From positions 9,195,950-9,259,949 of the forward strand of contig JAQFVV010006215.1 in assembly GCA_028023455.1 (NCBI GenBank): a stretch of 64,000 bases of DNA, written 5' to 3'. Origin of the DNA: Epiperipatus broadwayi. Taxonomy: Eukaryota > Onychophora > Udeonychophora > Euonychophora > Peripatidae. A program made the position numbers and the translations under genes. This document shows positions 1 to 13,535 of this stretch, piece after piece. Position 1 is the first letter of the stretch, and each line of letters starts with the position of its first letter. Under the pieces are notes generated by a model. The model worked only from the letters and a program-made list of their open reading frames with translations, made no database searches and was not told the origin of the DNA.

Positions 1-3000
1 ATGACAAATTTCCAAAATGTTGTTTGTTTGGTTCAAAAATATTTTATACATCCACATGAAAATTCTCTTTTTCATCATAATAAAAAACCTGAATTATCTG
101 CATTTGCTATCCTTCTGTTAAGTTTGATAATTAATTTTGTCACACAATCAATCTCCACAATGTTGCTCTTTCACTTTTTGTTTATAAAGAATCCCACTCT
201 ACTTATGCTTCCAATATTTGTGCCTTTGCAGTAAAGTGCATGCCTGCTTTTCTTCCCTTTTTCTTCTAACTTCACAAAATCTAACAATGTTCCATTTAAA
301 ATTAGACAATTTATACAATTTTCCTTCACTTGAAAATGATCTGTAGTTGTAGTACCTAAATAAAAGATCCACAACAAATAGCAGCCTAGCATCCTATTTT
401 CAGTCACTAACCACCGACTTGGCTGGCACCCTAATAACCTCCTGGGAATAAAAGCCATAATTTAGTTTGTTATCATGATAGTAAATATCTATTAAAAATA
501 AAAAATATAAAAGTTCATTCACATACACATTTTATCCAACCTTCGAGAAAACTTGATATTTCAGTTAAGAACTATCACATAACTGAGAAGAAATACCATG
601 GTACTTCTTGATCTTAAACTCAAATAAAAAGTCAACAAACACACCACGTCAAACAATATATGTCAGTGCGTAGCCTATCTATGGTTGTGTATTATATGAA
701 TAATCATTTAGTAATAATGACTGCAACAATAAGAATATATGGAGTAGACATTAGAGATTTGTCCTGCTCAGTTCTTTCAAGACGTCAAAGATAATTCAAG
801 AATATTTTTTCAATGAAAAGCAAACTCATTTTACAATCAATGATAAGTATAATAAATATAAAATTTTACAAACAATCTTTCACATGGTTCACTCTCTCAA
901 ATACTTTATTTAATACATTCAACAATTGTTATTCAAAAATAAAATGTAAGAAATTCATCTATATTTATGGCATTGCTTTGACTTCATATAAGCTATATTT
1001 TCTAAAAATAGAAAAGTCAAAATTTTGATAAGAATATAAAAAGTTTGAAAAACTTTTTCTAAGATTGGAGTTTTATTCCTAATTCCATAAAGATGGTGCA
1101 TTCAACTTTTCACCTTAACAAATGGGAAAAAGATTGTAGTAGTGAATGTAACTTCCTGCACCAATAAGACTAAAATGCAATTCTATTCCATGATACTTAA
1201 GAGTAATCTTGGACCAAAGATTATTTCCCTTATCTAGATTAAATATAAAATAATTTCTAGAAATAACATTCTTGAGAAGCTGGTAATTATTTTTTGGGAT
1301 TATGATGTAAATATTCTATTGACAGTTTCTTTAGCAATATAATATTCTCCCAGTGAATATTATGGCCCTGTTTGGATAAAGTGTCAACATTAAATTTCTG
1401 AATAACACTACCGTGATCTTCTACCCTTCATATTTTCTTCAACCAAATAACAGAAGGCAAGTTGGCAGGAATGTAGAAAAAGTTACTAAGATCAAATTTA
1501 TCAAGAACTTAACATAATATAGTTTCACCACTGAAAGCATGTTTCAAATCAAGATTGCCTTTCTGAATGCTCAATCAAGACTCTTTTAAACAATCAAAAA
1601 AGCATGGCACAACAAATAGACTTTTTATGTGGCATCAAAAGATTTCTTATTCCAGATTAAACAATAAAGCCAGATAGATTTGATCTTTCTGGATATTATT
1701 GACTCTCATCAACAGATTTTCAATTATCATAGTCATTGTTTATTTGGTTCAGAAATGGAATTTAAGAGTCTCAGATCTATATATATAGTCATAGCCAATG
1801 ATTGTCAAATCTATGTAAATGTAGAATTGAACAACTTAATATTCTTATAGTATATTGTCAATTTTATCAACTAAGGTGATTTCTATTCTCATCCAGTTCA
1901 TCAATGAAAAAAAAAAAGTTAGATTCTTTTCTTAAGGAATCTGGATTTAATGTACTTTCATTCATGACATGTTTCCTATTTTTGAATTAATGACAATTTC
2001 CTTTAATAATGTATATCAGTGATGACTACTACATTGCAACATTTTAAGACCATGAATAATCCATTGGTATTTTATGACTTGTGAGAAACTGATTTAAACA
2101 ATATTTACATGACAGTTTAAAATAGATACATTAGACAATAGATGTATAGATGCAATAAATGTAAAGATTTGGTATCAGAAATTTCAGAAACATTTAAAAG
2201 ATTATTGAAATGTTTTCAGGAAAGATATTTAGAAAGAGAGACAGAAAAAAAATTGCTGTGTTGATCCTTAAAAGATAAATGAATTTTAATAAAAGATATG
2301 GAGTGGAATGAAAAAAAAAACTACTATAAAATGTGCATATAAAAAAAAGTTTATAATTTATTACATAGATAAGAAATAATAAAAATAAATGTGAGAAGCA
2401 GAATTGTTATTTTTTTCTATTTTGTCTAACTATCATTGATTTTTTTTTTAAAAAAAGATAAATGAATGTTGCTAAACAAAACTTAAAATTACTTTGATGG
2501 AAAAAAAATCAATATTGGATTTTCTGATTATATGAGAGCATGAAAATAGTAAATGAAAAATAATGTGGTATAAAAATAAATGATAAAACTAAAAAGTTGA
2601 ACATATTTTGAAGGAAAAAAAAATTAATAGTAAACAAAAAAAAAAAGACAACATTGACTGAAAGAGAAGCAGATTGTTAATGGCAACAAGAGAAAAAAGA
2701 TTTATTAATGAAATGTTTATGTTATGACTAATTGAAACTGTAATTATTATTTTTTTTAAAAAAAGGCTTGGTAAATGTAAATTATAATTTTGTAAAAAAA
2801 AAAAAGGGAAACTTTAAAAGATTACATAATATGTAAAGAAAAATTGCAGAACTTTTATTTCATGTGAATCTGAATAAAACTGGGAAAGATAAGTGGAATA
2901 GAAAACTTTAGCATCACAGACTGCTGAAAAAAGAAAAAGATATTCCCGTGGAAATTAAAACAAATGAAAAAGAACTAAATTAAGCACTTCTTAGAATCAA

Positions 3001-6000
3001 GAAAGTAGAAGATATATGGACACTGTTGATAAGTGATCTTAAGAAAGAGAGCATTTAAAAAAAAAAAAAATGACAGAGAATTAGAGAAAGTAACTGATGA
3101 GATCTGCCTTTAAGATTGATAATGCATTTTTTTTCCTAGCCTTTTTTTTTTTTTTATAATACAAGAAAAAAAAAATAAAAGTGATCATTTAAGAACCAAT
3201 AATAAATAAAATAATTTATTTACTTCATAAATGAAATATTAATAAGTTAAAAAAAAGTTTTTGCAATATATTACCAGTTGAATACAAAAAATATGTTAGA
3301 TATTTCCTAAATTCTAAATAATTCTTCTAATAAAAATAATAATATAGATACTATGAAATTCTTTTAATAAAATAGATATATTGGGGGAAAAAAAAAAGAT
3401 TTCTTGGACTACTTACTTAATACAAATTGGAAGAAATATATTCACAACAAAAGTGGTTTCTAAAAAAGAAAGAACAACTGCAGCTAATCTGAAATAAATT
3501 AAAAGTTTAGAATTACAATTATTTCATTTATTTTTTTAAAAAAGCATTACAATTTAATTTAAAGTTGGAGGCAAAAAAATTCTTTAAAAATCTAGATTTC
3601 TCAATAATTTTTCTTAAAAACATTTTTTTAAAAACAAAAAACAAAAACAAAACAGTAATGTAAACACACATTTGTAATTTTTAAAAAATATAAATTCATA
3701 TCTATAGATGTACAGACATTTGCTCCAGCAGTGATAAAAATGAAATACCATTTTTGCTTTCACAATCACAAAGTACATTGATACTCATCATTCATAAATG
3801 CAGATTAACTTAAGATTTTATTTTTTAGCTGATAATAACTGGATAATAAATTTCTGATTAATGCTGGATGGCTAAATAGGTTGATATGGAACAATGACCT
3901 GAAAAAAAAGAAAGCTTTAAATCTGTTAATGACCTAAATATATTTCCAAAATTAACCTGTCCCAGGCCTTGAATTCCAGGTTATGAGTTTGGGAGACAAA
4001 ACTGAATCAACTATCAAAAGAAAGAATGAAAATAAATGCCAAGGTCCTATACATGAAAGATCAGAGTGACTTAAAGTTCAACATGGGCATGACAATGATA
4101 TTGACATTAACAAAGAATTTAGCATTCTATCAACTGATTTTTTAATGGTATGAATGGCTGAAAAATTGGAGGGGGGAGTAGATTGAAGCCTGTCCATTAA
4201 AGTGTAAAGATTTTCTATCTTAATATAAACCGAGCATTGATTATTTGTGTGAAAGATGATGATCTGGACCAATTGATGATTGCTGGTTCAGCATGAAATA
4301 CATATATTGATCACTTATTTTTTCACATGTGTGGTCAAGTGTATCAGTTGGCTGAAGGGAGCATGAAAATATGTGTTCAGGTCCCTTATACATTCAATAC
4401 TTTTAAAAATATTCTCTAATGCTTACTATATGGTAAGATGAAGTGAATCTATTTTTATAGTAATTAATATACCTATAGTTTGCAATATTCTATGGCAAAT
4501 GTTGTTTACTGACACACAGATATGCATCAAAGAATGACAACCATTATTGATTTATTAAATTAATTTAAACTATCAGTTTCATTTTCAAAGTAATCAAATA
4601 TTTAGATATAATTGTAATTGCATTATTATTCACAAACATTAAATAATTACTTTCCAAATAATAAATTATTAAACTTTTCAACTTAAAAAATTTGCATCAT
4701 GATATACTTTTTTAATGAACACATATATTCTCCCTTTTATTCATACATCCTCTTATAGTTTAAAAATATATTAACTGGCAGCTTAAACATATGAGTTTAT
4801 TTGCTTACAAAAAATTTGTTTTCTTATCATAGAGATTTATGGATTATTATTCCCTCTAAATTAAAGATTTTCAGTCATCTCTACCTAATAATAGTAACAA
4901 GGTTAATAATAAGTTCAATGCGAGTTTGAATCAACAGTTGAAGCATTAAAACAATTCTTCTGGGAAAAGATTAAAAATGTTTTATGCAAATGTGAGTAAA
5001 CATTAATTTAATATGGCAATTTTCAAAAACTAGGACAATCTCTGGTGTGAGACATATTTAAAAACATTAGCAATAACAAAAAATATTTATTACATAACTA
5101 GTTGACCCAGTGCATTCACTCATAGAAAATTACCAAATTTTTTTAATCAACTTCTATATAGCAAAAATCTATAGCCCAGAAAACAAACTTTTAAAATTTA
5201 TAAAAATATATAATGATAAGGATAAATATGAAAGGATAAAGGATTACAATTAACTTATGCAAAATAGAGCTGTCTTTAATTTAAATATTTTTGAATTATT
5301 TCTTTTAGAACTCTAGTAATTATCCTAGTTGTTAATCCTTACTGAAATATATGAATTATACTGTAACATCTATTGCTGACACTTATTATGTGCAGATGTT
5401 CTATATCCCAGATAAGGTTTTTCTAAATTTCTTTCATTTTAAAAATAATAACAGTATGCACAATAAATTAACAATCAGCCCATTATAATATTTTAAATAA
5501 TCCTTGAAATATAATTTTACTAGTCTTATATATGTATTTGAATGTTTATTTGTTAGTTACTTAATAACTCCATAAATCTTGCCCTAATCTTCTTAGTACA
5601 CACAAGTTTTTTTCAGTGAAATAATACTTTAATAATTTTCAAATTTGCTATAAAATATTACTTTTAGATGATGAAAAATTCACTAGAGATTACTGCTAAT
5701 ACAAACTTACAAATTCTATATCTGTGGGTTTATTCATGAAAGTAGGAAATTTTCAAATTTTTTCTAACAATTAAGTGCCATAAAGCAAAAATCCATAGCC
5801 TATGTAATTCTCCAAAAAAAAAAAAAATCAAGATTAGTACAATATTTGTTGAGTTATTAAATAGCAAACAAATGTTCAAATTTGTATATATAATGATAAT
5901 AATTATTTCTTCTGTTCTATAATAATGATTCTGCTTTGGTTCTATCTTTAAATAAATGTAAACAATCTCATTAATTATGGATTTTTTGTTTCTTTTCTAA

Positions 6001-8625
6001 ATAAAATTAGTTGTTTTGGAAAATTTTATCATTACTAACATTCAAATAAAAGTACAATTGTAATTATTAAATTTCTTAAATCCCATTAGCATATATACTT
6101 TTGTTATAAGACAACACAGCTGTTTTGTAAAGTTTGCTTTTAATATGATGACCAATAACATGTTTATTTAGTCTAAAATTCACTTTATAATTATTTTTCA
6201 TCAAAATTTATGATATCAATTTATTTTTGATTAAAAAAAGCTTTGTTAGTTATTATGTATATAAAAAAAATTATTGGTGCATATCAATTACAAGAGAACT
6301 AATTCCATTTATATCCAGAAATTTCTATCAATAACATAACTGCTATGTCTAGAAGTGTAATTCTTGCTCTCCAGACTACATGAGAACTAAATTTATCCCT
6401 GGTAAAAACCACAATAAATACAGTAAAATTTACCATTTTATATATCTATATAAAGAGATTCACATTATTAATTAAAATATACAATTTAACAATATAGGTA
6501 TATTGAAATAATAATGAAAGATCTATATGACCTGTCAAGTCCCTCGACTTGCTTTGTATGTTCGTAGGCAAGTCTCTTGGCACTGGAAGCTTAAGGTACA
6601 TACCGTAACATCCAGTGCAGAGTTTAAATGTCCATTGACACACCAGAAGCTTTCAACAGCAAGGATTCTTTCTTTTTCTCACCTGACTTCTATCAATTGA
6701 TTGTCTAATTATTCTTCTGATTGGCTCTTCTTTTAGATCCTGCTGATAAGCTAATTATTTCATTTATTCGAGATACATCCTGGACCTAAGAATATTATTT
6801 CTATAAAGTTCTATTAAAAAGTTCTTTTCGAATTTCTACAGTTGTTATCAATGAATGGATCAGGAACTCACAATCATTTAATTGTTAATGTATATATTTT
6901 TATTGAAAGAATTTCATTAATCTCTCCAGAGATTTTAACTAATTGCTCTTTTTATCTACTTAGAAATCAATCTTTTCTGATCACATAATAACATTTTAAA
7001 TTATTTAAGTTTACTAATTTTAAAAAGTTAAATTTTTAAATTATTATGTATGTATTTTACATACACATATACACATCATCCTATTACAATTAACTATTTT
7101 ATGTGTATGCACACACATACATAACATCAACTTTTACCTTTTTTTATTTTATTTATTACTAACTAAAATAATTTATTTTAAAATATAATCATTCTCAAAC
7201 AAACATAGCTAAAAGTAATTAAATAGTTTATTGTTTGGTAATTCATAAGAAGTTGGAGAAATGGAAGTGTGCCACAATTCATGAACCTTGAACTACAGAA
7301 TATACCACAGTATCACATAGCTAAAAATAATCAAATGATTTATTGCACATGAGGTCATAAGTTCAAGCAATAGAAATGACAGATTTGGAGCAGTTCTTGA
7401 ATTCCCAAGTTCATCATTCTATCATTGTACTGAACTCCACAGGCAAATATATATATAGTTAATATAACACAATTCACTAAAATTACATCTAATGCTGATA
7501 AAAATAACTTGAAAAAATTGTTTAGCTAGATTCTAGTAAACTTTCTTTTGATTTAAGTGAAATTTCATTTCTTAAAGCAAGAATCATTATTCATAATGAT
7601 GGGCAATTTATAATAATTATGATATGAATTAATTATACTTAACAGATTATTTCAATTATTTACTAATTTAAAATTTATTTGAATTAGAACTAAATAAATA
7701 TAATTTGATATAGTTTATTATCTATTTCCAGTAGGTTTATTGCAGTGGTAGACTTCTGGAGCTCAATGTCTATGAATCAGAGCCCAGCTTTGTCAGTTTT
7801 AGCACCTGAACTTTTTATGAATTTCTACCAATAAAATATTTGATTTTTTTTTTTTAATGGTAATCATTACTGAATTTAAAAAGTAGTTTGAACTGATCTT
7901 TCAATTCATTAATCAATAAAAAGCAATTTAACTGCTTATAAATTTTATCAGATGTATCTTCAGTCAGTCTTAAAGCAAAAACAAATTCAATGTCAGTTAT
8001 GAGATTAAGCATGGCTTATGATCTATTCATGCTTACACAAAAGAGCTATTTTCTATCTAGAGTTGCTTTTAACTATTATAATCAAATCATTTAAAGAGAA
8101 AGCAGGTAAATCTCCATTAGCATAGGTAATTTGTTCTTCAACTTTTAGTCCAAGATTAATTTTGTATAAGTTGGACTTTCTCATTCAGATGCATGTTTAC
8201 CATTACTCACAATGCAAAATACAAAAATATTTTTAAACAAATGAAAATAAGCACAATATATATATCACAAAACAGATAAACAAAACATAAAAGAACTGGG
8301 GGTTTCATTGGCATATATATCACATTTATCAATATTCTAATATATGCCAAGAATTATTTACTAAGTTCGTATTTAATACCCTGAGTGGTACTTACATATT
8401 AGTTCAAAGGTAAGATTTCATGTAAGTATTAAATGTTCAACAACATTTTGTACAGGGAAAAAATTATGCACTTATATTATAATGTGTAAATAAAGACCGA
8501 ATTAAAGACATTTACAATCTTCTAAAAATGAAAACAATTAATTTTTTTAAAGTGAATATTAGATAATAAACCAACATTTTGACTAACAACTTTCTCCTGA
8601 TCCATTTTTTCTTATTTGCATTGCC
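1..8625. other. AT-rich region without recognisable genes
   Basis: Very AT-rich DNA with many homopolymer A and T runs and frequent stops in all frames. The longest open frame, on the minus strand at 171-458 (95 codons), has no domain I recognise. Two faint diverged duplications are visible: 5110-5215 against 5727-5895, and 7208-7318 against 7319-7430. A slightly GC-richer patch lies near 6530-6640 without coding character. I infer intergenic or intronic DNA with heavily decayed repeats. Confidence 0.6.
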
Positions 8626-8881
8626 TGAGTGTTTACTGTCTCGATAATCTCATATACTCTCTGATAAATCTGCTAAGGAAATTTAATTCAATTTTCCAAT
8701 CTTTATTTATTCTACGTTACCACATTTTAAAGTTCTTTTAAATTATTTTGGGCTAACGTTTGTCTTTGTGTTTTCTTTTCTCAATTGTCTGAACAATATT
8801 CAAAGCTCTTACTCTCCCTGGGTCTGGCCGGCGCAAATCATCACCATCATTAACTTTTGATCATGGTAAATAAATGTTCCA
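8626..8881 (+). repeat. LTR tail (U5-like), left copy
   Basis: This copy matches 11948-12202 along its whole length with small indels and ends at the same CA dinucleotide. The sequence to its left does not resemble the sequence left of the second copy, so it is either only the end of a longer LTR or an LTR that starts exactly at this TG. Confidence 0.6.
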
Positions 8882-9278
8882 TGTGATATGATATACTGTG
8901 GTATATAAATTTTAACACACTCAACGTGGAGCTTCGAGTTAATAACTCATGTGAGATTTTGTTCAGACAATTGAAAAATATTTCGAGTGAAGGAGGCAAG
9001 AATTAAATATTTGTAATCAGTTTAGGCTACTTGGTGTATTGTTGAAACAGTTTGATATAGGGATTCGTCTTTCAATATCATAAGAATAAATAATTAAATG
9101 TTTTTCTTTTAGATTTATTTTAAAAGAAAGAGAAGTAATAAATAAATATTAAAAGTTTTTTTTCTCCCTTTAAGTAAAAATAAATAAACAGTTACGTAGC
9201 ATTTTCTTTAAATTTATATTGTACTTAGATAGTTTAAAGTAAAATTTAAATATAGTTGGATTTTGTCTTGCAGTAAAA

Positions 9279-9803
9279 ATGGAAGTTAATAAAAAAATGG
9301 ATAAAGATACAGAGCCGGAAGTCTGATATCCTTTAAAAATCCCCAAATAGTGGAAAATGAAAAGAAGAAAATGAACACAAATAATGTTCAAAATGATGAT
9401 GGAGATAATAAAAGCTAAAATGAAAGAAATATGGAAATAAATAAAACAAAGTCAGCAGGCAATGAAGGAGGAAATTAGTGAACTCAAAGCGGAAATGAGA
9501 GAAATGAGACAGGAAATAATGGGAAAAATAGAGAAAAATGAAGAAACCATAGAGACAGATTTGACTAAAGAAAGTCATGAAGTTGAGGTGGAAAGAGATG
9601 TAAGAGAAGCAAAATATGAATTAAAACAAGATAATGTTGAAACACATAAGGTGGAAATAAATATAAAAATGAAAGATTGGATTCAAATAGATAGTGTGGT
9701 GAAAAAATTAGAAAATGCAGATCAAGAAATAGAAGAAAGCTGTAAGTTAGAGACAGAAAATATTGTAAAACAGTTTATACAGGAGATGAAAAATGAGAGT
9801 TAA
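9279..9803 (+). pseudogene. gag-like coiled-coil protein remnant
   Basis: An open frame at 9462-9803 encodes 113 residues dominated by E, K, M, I and Q with heptad-like spacing (EEISELKAEMREMRQEI near its start), typical of coiled-coil segments in retrotransposon Gag or LINE ORF1 proteins. The same frame upstream begins with an ATG at 9279 (MEVNKKMDKDTEPEV) and is broken by at least three stops before 9462. Decayed coding-like sequence continues to about 10.1 kb (for example the peptide FAQEKAFKHME near 10000). No zinc knuckle, protease or reverse transcriptase is seen. Its place just after the left LTR copy supports Gag; a chance AT-rich coiled-coil frame cannot be excluded. Confidence 0.45.
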
Positions 9804-10796
9804 AGTAACTGTTAGTTTTGAACATGAATTTAAAACAAAAAAAGAATTAGGAGAAAGATTAAGGAGTATGATTTTAAAGCAGAAATAAAATCTATTTATA
9901 AAGCAATTTTATTTAAAATGACTGTAGAAGAGGGATTCGTTCCATTTGTTATTATCAATGTGGTCAGTAAGAAAGGAAGATACTTTAAAGAAATGTGGAG
10001 TTTTGCTCAGGAAAAGGCCTTCAAACATATGGAATAGAAAATAAAACAGAACACGAGAGACAAGATAATAGATTATAAGCAAGGAAAAGATAAGAGATGG
10101 AAAGAAACTTATATCAGAAAAAATAATTGAAAAGGAAAAAGAACCGCCTGACTAAGTTTAGATGGTTAACAGTGGGTCGTATTTTTAATGGAAAGAACTT
10201 CTTTATCATTCATGAATTCATGAATTATGAGATTGGAGAAAGATATTCTGTAAAATAAGGTAATGGCTTTAAGCAAAATTAGGACAAACATTCAGTCATG
10301 ATAAGAATTTTAAAATAATAATAATAAAGAAATGCTTTCATTTTTTGTCATAACAGGGCAGTTGAACCGGATACTTCAGTTTCAATAGTCCTATTGTCAC
10401 ATTTAAAGTTAGATTGTATGTTATTGTTTATTCTTTTTGTAATAAAAGTTTAAATTTCAGCACACACTTATTCATTTTTTTTCAAGGATAGTTTTTCTTT
10501 TTTTATTAAATTTGCAATTTAAAAATAAAATATTTTAAAAGTCAATTTTGTAAAACTTGTAACATAATTGTTTTATCTTTAGGAAAGTTTTTTTTTCTCT
10601 AATTAAAAGTTATTTACATTTTTTTTTGGTACTTATAATCTATTTCAAGAGTGGAGATTTAATTTTGTATTATTAAGTTTACGCACCCTGGCAAGATATT
10701 TAATTAGATTGAGTGTGGTATTAAATTAGCCCTGGGCATATACTGTTTAATTATTTAAAAGATGAAAAACAAAGTTTACATGGGAGATAAGAGAGT

Positions 10797-10804
10797 TATA
10801 TAAA
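10797..10804 (+). promoter_or_regulatory. TATA box of the putative 3' LTR
   Basis: TATATAAA is followed after about 30 bases by sequence rich in CATTC and CAGA motifs. It lies about 1.1 kb upstream of an AATAAA and of the repeated LTR tail, as expected for U3 followed by R and U5. The assignment rests on position only. Confidence 0.35.
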
Positions 10805-11947
10805 TAGCCCTGAGTTTAGGATGACATTCGCATTCATTCATTATTCAGAAAGTATTTTTCTGACTGATTCAGATTCATTCTTCAGAAATTATTGTTCTAA
10901 CTGATTCTTCAAATTATTATTATTCAGAGTATTCTTCTGACATATTATTCGCCGTCAGATATTTCTTTGCATCCGGATTCATATTTGCTCCTGATATAGA
11001 ACCTCAGATTCGCATACATGCCAATGAGACTCTCAATATAATTTACATAGTAGTAGTGATATTCATTTTTCAAATGTTCAAATTTTACACCATTGTTTAC
11101 CAACACTCCAGAATATGCTGCTAAGCCTACTAAAGATGGATCCTGATCTCCTGTTCCTTCGAATATGCCACGATAGCCTAAACTAAAACTGTTTCATAAT
11201 GTCTCCACACTCCCACTGCTATTACCAGAGAAAAGCCATTGCAGACTTCATTATTATTTCTATGCACAAATGTGAGTACTCAACAAATTTACGGACACTA
11301 AGGTAAATTTCCTTTTTATATTTTTGCCAAAGCTAAACATAGTCTAAGTCTCCGCTCAATCTTTATAGTAAATCAGAAATTGTATTCTTTTGTCATTACT
11401 TTATGTATTATTCTTTTATTATATGCATTGAAGCCTTAGTTGCAAAATTTCTAATTTGAAAATTTTACTTAGCCTAGAGTGTATGACAAGTAGATTTTAT
11501 ATGTTTAATGTTTTCTTTGATATTACTAACCCTTAGTAAAATACTTGGGTAGATATTAGTAATTTTCTCTTTTAATTCACCTGTCCCTTTTCATCACAAT
11601 TAATCTAGTTAAACTTGGTTTGTGTTTTTTGCAGACCGCAAATCTTTTAGTTAGCAGTTTATCGAGTATAGTATTCTGTTTTTCTTAGTAGAGATTTTAT
11701 TTTCTGTAGTTGGGATTACATAAAACTGTAATCTTTTCTTTTCTAGTGTGGACATGATGTAGTCAAATGACATTCTTAGTCCGATATTCATTTTCCGAGA
11801 TAAGAAAAGCTCGACTACGATGTTCGTTGGTTCTCAGCAAACTACCGGTGTTTCTAAATCTCAATAAAAAAATGGATTTGGTTTAGGTGAACCACTAGCA
11901 AGAAGATATAAGCCCTTTTTAAGTCATAGATGAGAAATAAATTTATC

Positions 11948-12202
11948 TGAGTGTTTACTATCTCCATAATCTCATATACTCTCTGATAAATCTGCTAAGG
12001 AAATTTAATTCAAATTTCCATTCTTTCTTTCTTTATTCTATGTTAATAAATTTTAAAGTTCTTTTAAATTATTTTGGGCTGACATTTGTCTTTGTGTTTT
12101 CTTTTCTCAATTACAATATTCACGAGCTCTTGCTCTCCCTGGGTCTGGTTGGCGCAAATCATCACCACTGTTAACTTTTGATGACGGTAAATAAATTTTC
12201 CA
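11948..12202 (+). repeat. LTR tail (U5-like), right copy
   Basis: Second copy of the direct repeat. It is preceded by AATAAA at 11936-11941 and ends with TTTTCCA at 12202. Beyond that point the sequence no longer resembles what follows the left copy, which sets the right boundary of the element. Confidence 0.6.
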
Positions 12203-13535
12203 GGTATGCAGTGACCTGGTGGTACCCTCCATGATCAAAAGGAATAAATAACCATCCAGTACAATATATTAAGAGCAAAGTGAAAAGTTGTTTTGTTGGT
12301 ATTAATCTTTCTAATCAAAGAGTAGAAAAGATCTTTAGTTAGCATAAAACTGAAGTCACTAAAATTGTTTTACTGCCCTGTATGGTTTAGTACAAAGGTT
12401 GAATGGCAGAATATTTCTAGTGTTCAAAGTTCTTATCCTTAAACAATACATCATTCTATTATTTATTTTTAATATACATAATGATTCTTTTTTTTAATAT
12501 GAATTTATTAGCTTAAATGAGATAAAAATGACTAGTTTGAACTTTGAACCCTAAGTCTTCACTGACAACAATTAAAGCCAGGAACTAATCTAGAAATGTG
12601 AATATTATAGTTTAATTAGTTATCAAGATTATTTAAGCTTATTTTAAAAAAAGCACTGTAATAGGTAGGGTAAAGAGAATTATTTTTGGAATCATATATT
12701 AAAAGTAACTTGAAAAATTGGATGATGTCTTACTGATATTAATTATAAGAATTAAAAGAGAGAAAAAAGATATGATTATTATTATCATTTTTTAAATGAA
12801 ATAATAAAATCGTCATTTCAAAATGATGGATATATATATATTTCTATGTCACTGATTTTAGGACTAAAGAAAGCAAATGATTCATATAGAAAAAAATTTC
12901 ATAGATGCATAAACAATAAATAGAGAGCTCACTATATAAATATAAAACTTGTTGAAAAATATCCAGTCAAATAAAAATTTGCATGATTTGCAAATTGAAA
13001 AAAAAAAATTTACTAATCTAAGAGTAATTAATATTCTGAAAAAGCAAATTTAAATGCTAAAAAAAAAAAAGATTAATAAAAAATATGTGCATGAGAGAAG
13101 GAATAGAAAAAAAAAAATAGTGAAATGGATAGGATGACATGATTATTATTTTTCATATATTATGAAGAATGATTAGTAATTATATATATTTGAAAAAATG
13201 GTCAGATATTAAAAAAGATCTATTAAGAATATTAAAAAAGTATTTAGGTATTTTGACATGAAAATAAATGAAAAAGAGAATAGTTATTATAATAAGAGAT
13301 TGTAGTTAAAATAGAAAATAAATTAATCGATAAGAATGCCCTTTCCAAATGTACTTCAAAGTTAATTGCTTTTGTCTCAAAAATAAATCTTTTTACTTAT
13401 ATTCAACATTTTTTCCCTTTAAACTAATCATTAAATAATCTCAGGTAGATATTTCCTTTACTGATTAAGATTATAGAATCAATCATTAAGGAAAAGATTT
13501 CAACCTATTATCCTTCCACAAATATCTCTCTATTT
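12203..13535. other. AT-rich spacer
   Basis: Sequence with many A runs and (AT)n tracts, notably near 12830-12840, and no coding signal. I see no inverted repeats or LTR-like ends. Confidence 0.5.

Larger units (their letters stand above)
8626..12202 (+). mobile_element. Decayed LTR retrotransposon with truncated 5' LTR
   Basis: Two direct repeats of about 255 bp (8626-8881 and 11948-12202) both run from TGAGTGTTTACT to a terminal TTCCA and differ at scattered positions. Between them is a gag-like coiled-coil frame, further decayed coding sequence to about 10.2 kb, and a stretch carrying TATATAAA (10797-10804) and AATAAA (11936-11941) just before the second repeat. The layout fits LTR tail, internal gag, then a long 3' LTR whose U3 and R lie upstream of 11948. 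No pol motifs were found, and no target duplication is evident at the ends, consistent with a truncated left LTR. It could instead be two separate insertions. Confidence 0.55.

Noticed and set aside
171-458. 95-codon minus-strand open frame
   Set aside because: No recognisable domain, no splice or promoter context. Kept only as a note because its composition is less AT-driven than most.
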